Source: Chromera velia
Taxonomy: Eukaryota > Sar > Chromeraceae
Assembly: GCA_018398765.1 (NCBI GenBank)
Contig: JAHBMJ010004761.1
Span: 1-64,000, forward strand
Direction: 5' to 3'
Length of the DNA: 64,000 bases
The notes beneath the pieces were generated by a model, which was not told where the DNA came from, made no database searches, and saw only the letters and a list, made by a program, of their open reading frames with translations. Positions 49,753 to 62,000 of the stretch are shown one piece after another (the stretch's first letter is position 1; the number at the start of each line of letters is the position of its first letter). Position numbers and translations under genes: made by a program.

Positions 49753-49758
49753 AAACAT

Positions 49759-49796
<38 letters not shown>

Positions 49797-52700
49797 ACAC
49801 ACACACACACACGCTTTTTCCAAACCAAGGAAACCCTGACCGTTGCATGTTGTGCCATCCAGCGGTTCCGCTGCAAACATATGGACATACAGGGGACTGA
49901 TGGTGAAAGTCTTTAGGCAAGATCAATCTACACATGATTCTCTCGCACGTGCACCCACAGAGATTGAAGCATTGTGCTTCTTGCGACATCGAGGCCGTCG
50001 CATCATCACAAACAGCAAAGAAGGAACGCGCAATTGATTGTCAAATGGACTCAGAGGGCGAATGCAGCAAGAGAAGGCGGGACCTCTGGACTGCGACCTT
50101 GCAAGGGGAACGAAGGGAAGGTCTCCACACGCATGGACAATTGCGCAGCTCCACATCGACCGTACATGATCTCTCTGAGACAAATCGAGACCCGACGATT
50201 CTCTCCGAGCATCTCAGATAAGAACAAGCAACAGCAGAAAAAGAGATAGACTGGACTGCACATGCTATCTATATGCATGGCGGGGAGGCAGGATGCAACG
50301 CGGTCTCGATGAGCTCACATGCAAAGAGACGAAGCTCTCCGATTACGACTCCTGCATCAGCATTCTCAGTGATTTTCTGCACGACCAGTTTGAAGTGCCG
50401 GAATGGTCCGAGGGTACTGTCTGCCGTGAAGTCTCTCTGTTCCCCGGATGCCCAGGCCGTCTCTCCGGAAAAGAACCCCAGTGATGTCCAACTAGTGCCG
50501 TCTGTAGATCCAAACATGGTTGCTTTGCTTGGCGTTTTTCCCATCAGCGTGGTTGCCGCTTCGACCTGGTACGTGTGCAAGAAGATGCTGCACCCCGTCT
50601 CGATAATAAACTCTGCGCTTGCATCCGGGCTCGCGGACAATCCAGAGTTGGCGACAGTTGCCGCGGCGGCAAATCCAGACACCATGTTTGTCCCTCCCTG
50701 TGCATTGTCAAAGAGGCCATTGGGGGGCCATTCGTCACTGCCGTATCCCGGCCCTGCAGTTCTCTGAAACCAGTCAACGTTCGTCTTAGCTCGGAATCTC
50801 CCAGGACACACAGCGCCTCCGTAGTCCTTGTAGATGGTCATCAGACTGGAGGGTCCGTAGGTGATGGAGCCGTCCTTGATCCAGGTATTGGCGCTCCCGA
50901 TGTCGGTGGGGGGAATTTGATCTGTTTTTTTTTGTATGCGACAGGAGACAGAGAGAGGGGAAGATGAAAAGAAACAAAATCTACGAGCAATGCACGTGCA
51001 CGGAAACATCATTGAAATCCAGATAGACCAAGCACGTCCGACCTCCCACCAGACAGAATGCAGAGAGAACTCGTGGCATTATCACGTACGCGTAATAAAT
51101 GATCTGTGCAAATACGTTCGTTCTTGATTGAAGGACTGGAGTTTTGTCTCTCTTAAACCAAACCGTTCACTTCTGTAATCCAATCTGGCTTGGAAAAGGA
51201 GGGAAAGCATGAATACAGTTGGCTGACTGACTGACTGACTGACTGACTGACTGACCGACCGACCGACCGACCGACTGACTGACTGACTGACTGACTGATT
51301 GATTGACTGACTGACTGACTGACTGACTTGACTGACTGATTGACAGACTGACTGACTGACTGACTGACTGTCTGACTGACTGACTGACTGACTGACTGAC
51401 TTGACTGACTGATTGACAGACTGACTGACTGACTGACTGACTGTCTGACTGACTGACTGACTGACTGACTGACTGTCTGACTGACTGACTGACTGTCTGA
51501 CTGACTGACTGGTGGGCTGAGTGGGACCCTCATACCCAGGGTTACATGCGCAGTCGAAGGACCCGACGGTGTTGCTGCATGTGGCCTCGGTGGCGCAGTT
51601 GTGGACGTTCAAGCTGCACTCGTCTTCGTCTGCAATCGGGTACACACACACATACATACATAGAGGGGGGGGGGAAGGGAGATATTTACACCAGAGAAAG
51701 AGAGGGAGAAAGGGACAGAAAGGAGAAAAACGGAAAAGAGCATGTCATGGCCGATCGATGAATTGCGACTCAAGGAAAGGAAAGGAAAGGAAAGGAAAGG
51801 GGACAAACACACACACCCACACCCACACACACACACACACACACACAAACACCACGGAGAAGACGAGAAAAAAGCACTGCACGAGCGCCCAGACAGGCAC
51901 TCCCACACTCTCTCCAACACACATTTGTGATCGCGCTCACACAAGACCATCCATAAAAGGATGGCGATGTACAGATCGGTTTTTCATCGAATTAGTTCCA
52001 TAAATCGGTGATACAGATGGCTCGCTATGTATGGCGCGATTTTTTCCATTACTTATTTTTCTCGGTCGACCAGGTAGAGAAAGGAGCAAAGCACAGAGAG
52101 AGACAGACACCAAGGGATACGCTTGTACAAGAGGTGCCCGCGCCACCTCGCCCTTAACACCTAACACCTAACCAAGTTGGAAGACATGATTTGCTTCCCT
52201 TCTCACTCTTCGACTGCGCTCACTCAATCACGCACTCACTCAATCACTCACCTGAGCAGCTCAACCCGTCTCCAGAGAATCCAGCGTTGCACGCACACGT
52301 GAAGCTGCCGTCTGTGTCCGTGCACGCAGCGTTGCCGTTGCAGTTGTGTGTGCCCAGGGTGCACTCGTCCACTGCAAAAACAGAAAGGGACACGTAGTCA
52401 TAATCGAATGCCAATCTACTTCCCCGCGGCAGAATGCAACAAAACGAGTGGTGATGTACATCAAGCTGGAGACGCCGCCGACAAACGGGCTGGATAGCAG
52501 CAAAACCTCAGAAACCCTCTCTTGAAGAACGGCGTTTAGTGAACCGAAGAACACACACAAACGACAATAAACGATCGAAGAAAGATCATGGAAGATTCAG
52601 CACCGCTAAAGGCACGAGAAAAGAAGGAAGGAACTACGGTGGAGAAGGAATGACCTTATCCCGGGCATGAGAGCGACAGAGGTGGAAAGAATAAGGCAAA

Positions 52701-54303
52701 GACTTCGTTTGAGAATTTTTCAAATAAAATCACACACACAAAGTTGACTGAGAAAGAGAGTGGAAGACATTTTTTTCCATACAGGAAAAGAGTAGCTGTC
52801 CGTAGTAGTGTGCAAGAAGTCATTCTTCTCATTCAATTGCGTGTCATTCGCACATCGTCTCTGGGGCAACTCTGTCTACAAAAAGAAGGAAACCAATTTT
52901 GAGTCATTCGACGAAAGCTCATGGGCAAATGCACATTTTGTCATCCCTTGACTCCATCAACCTATCTAATTCATTACATGAAAGAATTCAATGGACAAAC
53001 TCACGAGCGGGACGCCAGCTGCGCGCATGAAGCTCGACTTCTGCTAGGAGCAATCTCTGGTCCGCTGTGTCCGAGATCCTCTGCGTGACGAATCGGAAGT
53101 AGCGGAAAAAGGACCCTGCACCGCTTGAGGCAGTGAAGGTCTTCCTCTCTGCACCAGTCCAAGTAGTCTCTCCCGAAAAGGAACCGAGCGTCGTCCAGCT
53201 CGTCCCGTCCATTGACCCCTGCATTTCTCCCTTACTAGGCGAATGCATGCTGGCTGTAGCGGAGTCATGGTACGCCTCCAAGGTGAAAGACTCGAGTTCC
53301 ATTTCACAGGGGATCTCAAGAACGAGCTCCCCATTCGAGTCACTCGCAGCGGATGTGCCTGCCATGTCGACGCCCAACATGCTGAAGTGCTGTCCGGATT
53401 GTGCGGCATCAGACGAGAGACGGTCAAAAGCCCCGCTGGGGGGGGACTCAGAAGACCCCCATGAGGACGCCCCCGAGTCACCGTTCCAACTCGTGCTGGA
53501 CATCGCTCGGTACCTGCCTGGACAAGTTGAACCACTGTAGTCCTTGTACAGGGTGTAGCGATTGTTGTGCTGGACTGTGTCGTCCTTCGTCCAAGTTGAG
53601 CCGGAACCTATGTCCGACGGCGGAATAATCACCGTTGGCAACCGACCGTAGAGAAACAGTTCCCGAACATTCACTCTCGCTCTAGTTTCGGTGTCCTCAA
53701 TGGTCTCGATGAAGAATTTGAACGACGTGAACGCGCCCAGAGAGTTGTCGGCGTTGAAGTACCGCGTCTCTGCCTGGGTCCACCCCGTCTCTCCTGTGAA
53801 GGACCCGATTTCTGTCCAACTGCTTCCCATATCATTTGACCCATACACCTTCATGGCACTGGGAGCACGGTTGAAAAACGCGGTGTCATCGCGTGCTCCC
53901 ACCCCAAACTGAAAGAGCGAAGGGAACAGGGCAGTTCGAGGATGAGCTCAATGTCGCAGTTTGTGCCTCCACACGCAATACCGAAGTAGGTCTCTCCGGT
54001 ATTGTCGTGTCCCGAGAGACCGTCGAAGGCTGCGGGGGGAACGCCCTCGTTGGCCCCATACGCCCCCGAGTCCCCCGAGTTCTCGTGCCAGCTCTTGTTG
54101 GTCTTTACTCGGTACAATCCCGGGCAGTTCCCGGAAGAGAAGTCCTTTGTGAAAGTGTGGAAGCCCCCGTAAGTGACTCCGGCGTCCTTCGTCCAGCTCC
54201 AACCGCCGTTCCCGTCGGAGGGGGGCAAGGAGAGGGCCGCTGCAATCAAACATAGAAACAAACAAAGAAAGAAAGAAAGAAAGAAAGAATGAAAGAAAGA
54301 ATG

Positions 54304-54356
<53 letters not shown>

Positions 54357-57300
54357 AAGAAAGAAAGATTGATTGAAAGAAAGAAAGAAAAATGAATCGA
54401 TCAAAAGTGCATGCCGATCGAGCTAGGACAGAAAGAAAGAGACACCAACCGAGGACAACTGAAGGGGACCCCCTTCCTCCTCATCGCTAATCCAAATGTG
54501 GAGCTCTTCATGCATGAAGATTCAAACTCAACTGGAGGACTGCTGAAAAACATGTATGGTTACTGATGCACCGGAACATTTAGAGCCATGATGAAAGGGA
54601 GAGGTTGCAGACAGGCAGACAAAAGCCAGAAACCGAGAAAAGAAGAAAAGACAAGGCTCGACGATCAACGGCTGCAGGAGGATGTGATGCATCCTCACAT
54701 GCACGCACGGACCGTCACATGTGGTGTCCACCCCGGTGCTGTCGTCTCCCGCCTCGTTGATGAAGCCGACGGGACAAGCCACACACGTGTTCGCTTGGAC
54801 ATGTTGATTTGCGAGGCACGTGGTTGCAGCTGCATGGCAGGACAGGAGCAATGCATGATCTGAGACCTGGCAGGAAAAGCTCATGCAATTCTGAAAAGTT
54901 GAGCCGGCACCTATGTCCTTCGTCCAAGTTGAGCCGGCAACTATGTCCGACGGCGGAATAGTCTCCGTTGCTGTATGCGTTTCACAGGGCGAAAAGAGCG
55001 AAATAAGGTTCTGCAGAATTCAATCTTGTGCACAAGAATTCAATCTTATGATTCAATATCGTGTCATTCTACTGCTGTCTAAGAGGCCACACGCCTCCTA
55101 CCCTTCCTTCCTTCCTTCCTCTCTTCTTCTCTTCCTTTCATTCTTTCTTTTTTTTTTCTTACGCACGCGGCTGCCAATTGGAGGAAAGAGTTCGTTTAAG
55201 AATTAAAAAAAAAATCACACACACAAAGTTGACTGACGCGTCTGCCAAGTGGAGGCAAAGAGTTCGATTTCTCCAACAGCGAAGTGCAGATTGTCGACAG
55301 ATGTCGAGTATCTCTGGAAAAGGAACTTGAATTGATTGAACGGTCCCTTGGTGCCGTCTGCTGGGAAGGTCTTCCTCTGAGAGTCTGTCCACGACAGCTC
55401 GTTCTCGAAAAACCCCAATTGATCCCAAGTTGTACCATCGGAAGAACCTGAGACCGTCATTTTCGAGGGGCTTTCATTCTGGGCGTCTGTACCAGCCCTG
55501 GCTAAGATCTGATAATTCACCAAATTCATCTGACAGGGGACCTCTAGGATCACCTCAATGTTCGCCTCCGTTCCTGACGTCCCTCCGTTCTGGTTGGAAA
55601 ACTGGAGCCCGGATGCTGTGGCTATGTCCCATGGCATGCGATCAAATGCACCACTGGGGGGTAATTCGGAGGCCCCGAACGTTCCACTAGGCCCTGGATT
55701 GTTCCACTGAGTATTCGATTTTGCAACATAGCGTCCGGGGCAGATGTTCCCAGTGTACTCTTTGTAGAGCGTCTCCAGGCCGCTGTAGGTGTTTGTTGTG
55801 TCCTTCGTCCATGTGTTTCCTATGCCGATGTCGGAGGGGGGAATTTGGATCGGAATAGGTCCCCACTGACCGGCGAATAACTCGATTTCACCCGCGTTGA
55901 AGAAACCGTCAGTGGTCGCACTCCTTTTTTGCAAATTGAATTTGAATGAGGTGAACATGGTAGTCGAGTCAGTTGTATGGAAGCTTCTCGTCTGTGCTGT
56001 GGTCCATCCCAGCTCCCCTGAGAAAGACCCGACGGGCATCCAGTTGGCTCCGTTGTCCGACGATCCATACACTGCCATCTTGCTGGGTGTGTTCTGGAGG
56101 CCATTGGACATGCTCGTGCTCTGCACGCTGAAGTGTGCTAGATTCATTTGACACGGGAGCTCGATGATGACCTCGAGATCTGCATCCGTACTGCTGTCCG
56201 TGCCCGAGTTCAGGTAAGTCGCACCGTTTTCGGGAAAGACGGCACCTGAGTGATCTGACGAGGCAGCGAAGACGGTCCGGTCAAAGAGCCCACTCGGAGG
56301 ACATTCATCGGCACCAAAGGCGCCCACACCTCCATCTTCATACCAAGCAGAGTTGGTCTTCACACGGTAAACCCCAGGACACACCGACCCTGTGTGGTCC
56401 TTGTAGAGCGTGTGGAGGGAGTTGTAGGTCACTGTAGAGTCCTTCGTCCATGTGTCGCCTCTCCCGATTCCGGATTCGGGAATCTGAATGGAGGGACTGC
56501 AGGTCTGGCCGTCTCCCGCGAAGCCGATGTTGCACCTACAGCTGAACTGCCCACTCGTCTCCAGGTTCAGGCACGTGGCGTCGGAGTGGCAGGTGTGTGT
56601 CCCGTCTTCGCATGGGCCTGCGAGCACGTTCGTTCACGGGAGAGAGCACACACGCCAAAATGAAGAGAGACCCATAAATTGAAGATAGACTCGTGGACCT
56701 ACACAACCATGCAGGCATGAAACGAGACCACGGTAAAGGAAGGAGAAAGCAACACTGATCACACATATCTTGTGAGTGCCGCGATCTTACAAAAGTAATC
56801 GAGGTCACCTGCAGCTGTGCAAAAAGTCACAGACACGACAAGCCCGTCACGAACAATCCAGGATGTCTGTCTTGAGGAAGGAAAGGCATTTAGGCAGGCA
56901 AGCAGGCAGGCAGTCAGGCAGGCAGGCAGGCAGTCAGGCAGGCAGACAACTAGACAGAAAAAGACAGAAAAGGAGAAAGAAAAACAAGACGACTCATACC
57001 ACGATAGTACATCAGGACAAAACCACACATTCCAGAAGTACCCACTCAATCTGACTCACCAGGAGTTATGGTCCCTGCAAACAGCTCGATGTCCCCAATC
57101 CCCATCACCGATTCTGTCGGGGAGTCCACCCTCTGTCCCACGAATCGAAAATAATTGAAGCTCCCCGCAGTTGCGTCTGCATCAAACCCCCTCAGGCTAT
57201 TCGACCCCCATCCGCTCTCCCCCTCAAAGGACCCCAGGGTGGTCCATGTCGTTCCACCGTCATTAGATCCCGACACCTCAAATTTGCTGGGATTCTGTTC

Positions 57301-59034
57301 TTCCCAACTGCCGATTCTCGTCTTCACCCCATACGAAGCCAAAGTCATCTGACAGGGCGTTTGCAGATAAACTCGGAGGTTTGAATCCGCAGCCTCCGAA
57401 GTTCCTGCGCCCCTAGGATTACCCTGAGTCAGCCAACCTTGCTGATCTCCGTTTCCACCATCAAGTCTGTCGAAGGCACCGCTGGGGGGCCACTCAAGCC
57501 CGTTAGAATTCCAAATCGCTGTGGTCCCACCGTCTTGTGCGTGTTGCCAGAGCTCCGAGGTCGCTGCCCTGAATCTCCCGGGACACACAGATCCTGTGTA
57601 GTCCTTGTACAGCGTCACCCAGCCGTCAAACATCGTCTGGTCGTCCTTGATCCACGTGCCGCCCCCTCCGATGTCTGAGGCAGGAACCATCGTCAAAGGG
57701 TCGCAGGAAGTCAGCCCGTCCCCTCCGTAACCGTAGCTGCACTTACATACGAAGCTGCCAGGACTGTTCTCGCACTCTGCGTTGCTGCCGAGGCAATTGG
57801 AACCTCCGAGAAAACACTCGTTGACGTCTGCATTGAGAAAGGAGACAAGTGCGTGTAGTGTATGCACAACAAGACAGCAGATATTCATGACTCCAAGATT
57901 TATGCATGCACAGACCCCACATGGTGCATCGACTCTTTCACATCACAGCTGAGCAGAAGTTGATTTTTTGTAATGACTGCAAAAGGGGAAAGGTCGAAGA
58001 GAAGAGCAAGAGGGGGGATTTGAAGACGACAAGAAGCAAACGCATGAGATAGGCAGAACCCTGGCACAAAAGAGGGAAGCGGCATCTCGCTCATTCTGTT
58101 TCAATGACTCTCCACGCTTCCTGCTTTGCGACTCGGTCAGATGAAGCATTCAGTGCATATTCAGGCGTGGATGCCCAGCCCGACGGACAGATGCATGCAG
58201 AGGGAAAGATAGATGCACATGTAGAACACACAGAAAGGCAAAGAAGCCAAAAGACAGACCTGTGAGATCGTTGGAGATCAGCATCATTTCGTCCAACCCG
58301 ACAGGCCCTCCTGCCGGATCTGCCACTTGGAGGATTTCGAGCTTGACCTTGTTGAAGGTTCCACTGACTGTGTACGTCATCGTGTTGTCATACGACTTCC
58401 ACGCGTTCGCATCCAAATTGTCAAAAGAAGCCAAGAGGGTCCAAGATCCCGCTAGGTGTCCATTGGTGTTGTGTGGCATTCCGTAAATGTTGCCCTTCCG
58501 AGGTGCCATCATTGGATCTGTCGGACCTTTAAGTCGGACTTCGTGGAGGTTCACGAAGCATGGAGTCTCGATCACAAGGTCCACAGGAGACACCTCGTCT
58601 GCTGTCCCGCTGATGGTGTTGGCTGTCTTCCATGTGACGTGAGCCCCCCCCTGGGTATGGTCAAAAGCCCCCGAGGGGGGGTACTCGTCTGCGGCGATCG
58701 TGGTCGTGCCGTCGTCTCCTGCCCATGCGACAGACGAGTAGGCAATGAAATCACCTGCACACTTGGCATCTGGAGAGGCCGGATAGGTCTTTTTGAATGT
58801 GTGCATCCTGTACTTCTGGTACGTGTCGTCCTTCGTCCATGTGTTGCCTGACCCGATGTCCGGCTGGGGGATCTCAACGGAATTCGGGGCACAGAGGAAA
58901 TTCCCGAGAGTGTCCACACACGACTCAGTTGGGGCAGTGCAGCTGTGAGAACCTCTCCCGCACTCGTCGATGTCTGCACACACGCACAGACACAGAAACA
59001 GACACATGCGAGTACTCCCACAGACACAAAGACA

Positions 59035-59088
<54 letters not shown>

Positions 59089-62000
59089 ACAAAACACCCC
59101 CCTCCCCCCCCACACAAACAGAGACACGAGCACCAACACAGACACAGACACGGACACGAGCACCGACACAAAGAGGGGGAGAAACTTGACAAAAAGGCGC
59201 CAAGGTAGGAAAAGGAAAGAGGCAACAGGCATCGAGGTCTGCTAGGATCTAGCTCTGTTTCACGTTGATGAATGGCTGCAGTATTCTGGGCGTGACTGTC
59301 TCCTTGGTTGATCTTTGCACAGACGCATGGCGAGGGGAAAGGATGAGAAAGGGGAACATCAGATGGAAAAAGAAGCAGAGAAAAGGGGTCATCAGCCCAT
59401 CCATGTACGTTATGTTCTTACCAACCATCGCAGTACTTTCCATTGCCAAAAGCGGTTTCGACGCAGAGCTCGCTGGCAGTGCAGGTGTTGGTGGCGCACT
59501 GATTGGTGGAAGTCTGGGTCACTGCAACACAAATACATGCATCACATCAATCTGCAGCCAGCAGACAATGAAGTCGAATTGTGCAGACAGACAAGCACTC
59601 ATGGTTGTCCCCCAATTTCAATTCACGTGCAAAAAGAAGGACAGTAGTCGACAGAAAGAATGCTGAAGAACCCGGCCAACGATCGATTGAGACAGAGAGA
59701 CAAGAAGAAATCAATCTAGAGAGACAGAGAGAGGGAGAGAGAGAGAGAGAGTCGACTCGATAGAGAGAAAGTTTTTGGAACAGGTTTGCTGATCAGTGAA
59801 TGAACTGAGAGAAAAAGGAATCAGCAAGGCTCAATGAGAAAAGGTCAGGAAAAATAAAACAGATTTTGCTCGGAAGGAAAATGGCAAATCCAAGAAAACC
59901 GCTCATCAAGAAATTGCAGGGCTGCAGTCTTAAAGGTAGATGCTTCACGCAGACGAATTGTCATCAAACTGGATTCCTCAGAGGCTCTAAACCATGCAGA
60001 CGAATTGTCATCAAACTGGATTCCTCAGAGGCTCTAAACCATGCAGACGAATTGTCATCAAACTGGATTCCTCAGAGGCTCTAAACCATGCATGCATTTA
60101 TTCTCATACAGAATTCTTTTTCATACAGAAAAAAAACGGAATTCCTCTGACGCTCCAAACCACTCGATTCAAACAATCTATAGGTCCACCGACCTGCTGT
60201 CAATTTGACCACATTGCCTGCTGTGCCCTGTGCTGTCTGGCAAGAATCTCCCTTCCCGACCGTGTACAGCCTCTCAGCCTCATCAAAGAATCCGAAAGTC
60301 TCTGTCGTAGACATCCTGTGGGTCTCAGGGAACCGCACCGTCCCTGTGTAGGGCGGCCCGGTGGGCATGACGATATCTGTCCAGGACTCAAAGATTGTAG
60401 TCGAGCTGTCCATGGACAGCTGTCCCTGTCTGTTGTCTCCTGCAGCTCTGATCGTGCCGTCGTAGAGCTGGACGAAGAACGATAACTTGATGAGAACGAC
60501 ATCCTTCACACCATCCATCACTTTTGTGTGTGTGGTGTAGGGGGTGTCTGTCCCGGGACCGTTTCCCAGCTGTCCTGTAACGTCTCCTGGAGGGAAGTTA
60601 GTATCTGATCTGTCTGCACCTGCAATGTACAGAGCTCCGCTCTGCATCAGCAAGAAGCTGTTGAACCGAGAGACGCCAATTTTGACCACGGTTTCACCAT
60701 TCGGAATCGGCAATTCTGTCAAAGCATAATACACCTCATTCGTATCAAAGCCAAGCACATAGTTGCCCTCATTCCCTCCGTGGTACCCCCAGACGTGCAC
60801 CTTCCCGCTTGCCGTCAGAGCCATACTGGAAGAGCCGCCCAAAGCGAGTTGAACGACCGGGTCGGAAGGTCCCCCCACAACGAATGTGGGCTTCGTGATT
60901 GCTGTTGTGAACGATGCGCTCGGGACTGATGGATCCGCCCTTCCTTCATTGTTTCTTCCCCACATGTAAGCCATTCCATCCTCTGTGATTAGCCCTCTGC
61001 AGGCAAGCACAGAAACAAGTAGGGAGGGAAGCAGACAGTGAAGAAATGGAGGGGAACGGAAAGGAAGCATTTGTTTCCGTCATTCTCGCGAAACAAAATG
61101 CGTACACACAACAAACTTTCTCAAGGCACAGAGTCAGTGTGTGAAAGTGCAGCCATCAGTATGAAAAATTGAAGATCGAAAGGGACTGCAGGCAGAAAGT
61201 GAACGAGGACAGAATGCCAACAAAGCGGCTAGAGGAATTCTGAATCTTGCCAGCCAAACAACTCCGGCCATCCATTCGGGCGGCTCGCATCGGGTCGTTA
61301 CCACAGATTCGATGCATGTCTGTCGCAAAAAGCGAATTAACAAAAAAATCACGCAAAACGCACGCGTGGGAAGTTCCACAAGAGACACTCTTCCAGGTCT
61401 TGTTGTCGTCGTTGTTTACGGTGACAGGGGTGTCGACTCCAGAGGCCGCAGTCGATGTCCCGTCCCCTCTAGAGCCAAGGTACATATTCCCTGCGTATTT
61501 TGCCTGTCCTGTTACCTCATCAATGTAGATCATCCATGAATCTCCCATACACATGTCAGTTGCAGGTCCCATCGAAGTCGCCTCCGTGGGATTGCACCGA
61601 GGATTGGTGTCACTCCCAGATCCTACCCCTCCCTTGCTCATCATCTGTCCCTGGTCCGCTCCCCAGAGGAAAAGCTTTCCAGTGCCCTGCTCTAAAATCC
61701 CTCCAACTTTGTTCCCCAATGACAAAATGCTCTTTGGGGTGTCGACTATGTGTCCGAACAGGAACAGTTCTCGGATGTTCGCAGGATAAGTGGAGGAGGA
61801 TGCTAAGTTGGTGATATGAAATTTGAACACCGTGTAGGGACCGGGTTGGGCCGTGTCGGCATTGAAAATTCTCGACTCCCCAACAGTCCACCCCGACTCT
61901 CCTGTGAACGACCCCACCTGTGTCCAAGAGCCCCCGATGTCTGTGGATGCGGAGAGGGTCATGGCAGACGGTGCTCTCTCTGGCATGGCGTCGCTGCGTG

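Noticed and set aside
51153-51657. Open frames encoding long Ser-Gln-Ser-Val repeats
   Set aside because: They are translations of the (GTCA)n array at the start of intron 12. Only the EGF part at 51510-51629 is coding.
53880-53930. A short intron in D6 using the ctttcag acceptor-like string
   Set aside because: No donor lies within a plausible distance, because the preceding bases are conserved coding sequence. A one-base indel fits better.
58925-59225. Cys/Val-rich frames near 59 kb
   Set aside because: They arise from CA/GA microsatellites and CA-rich repeats in intron 4.
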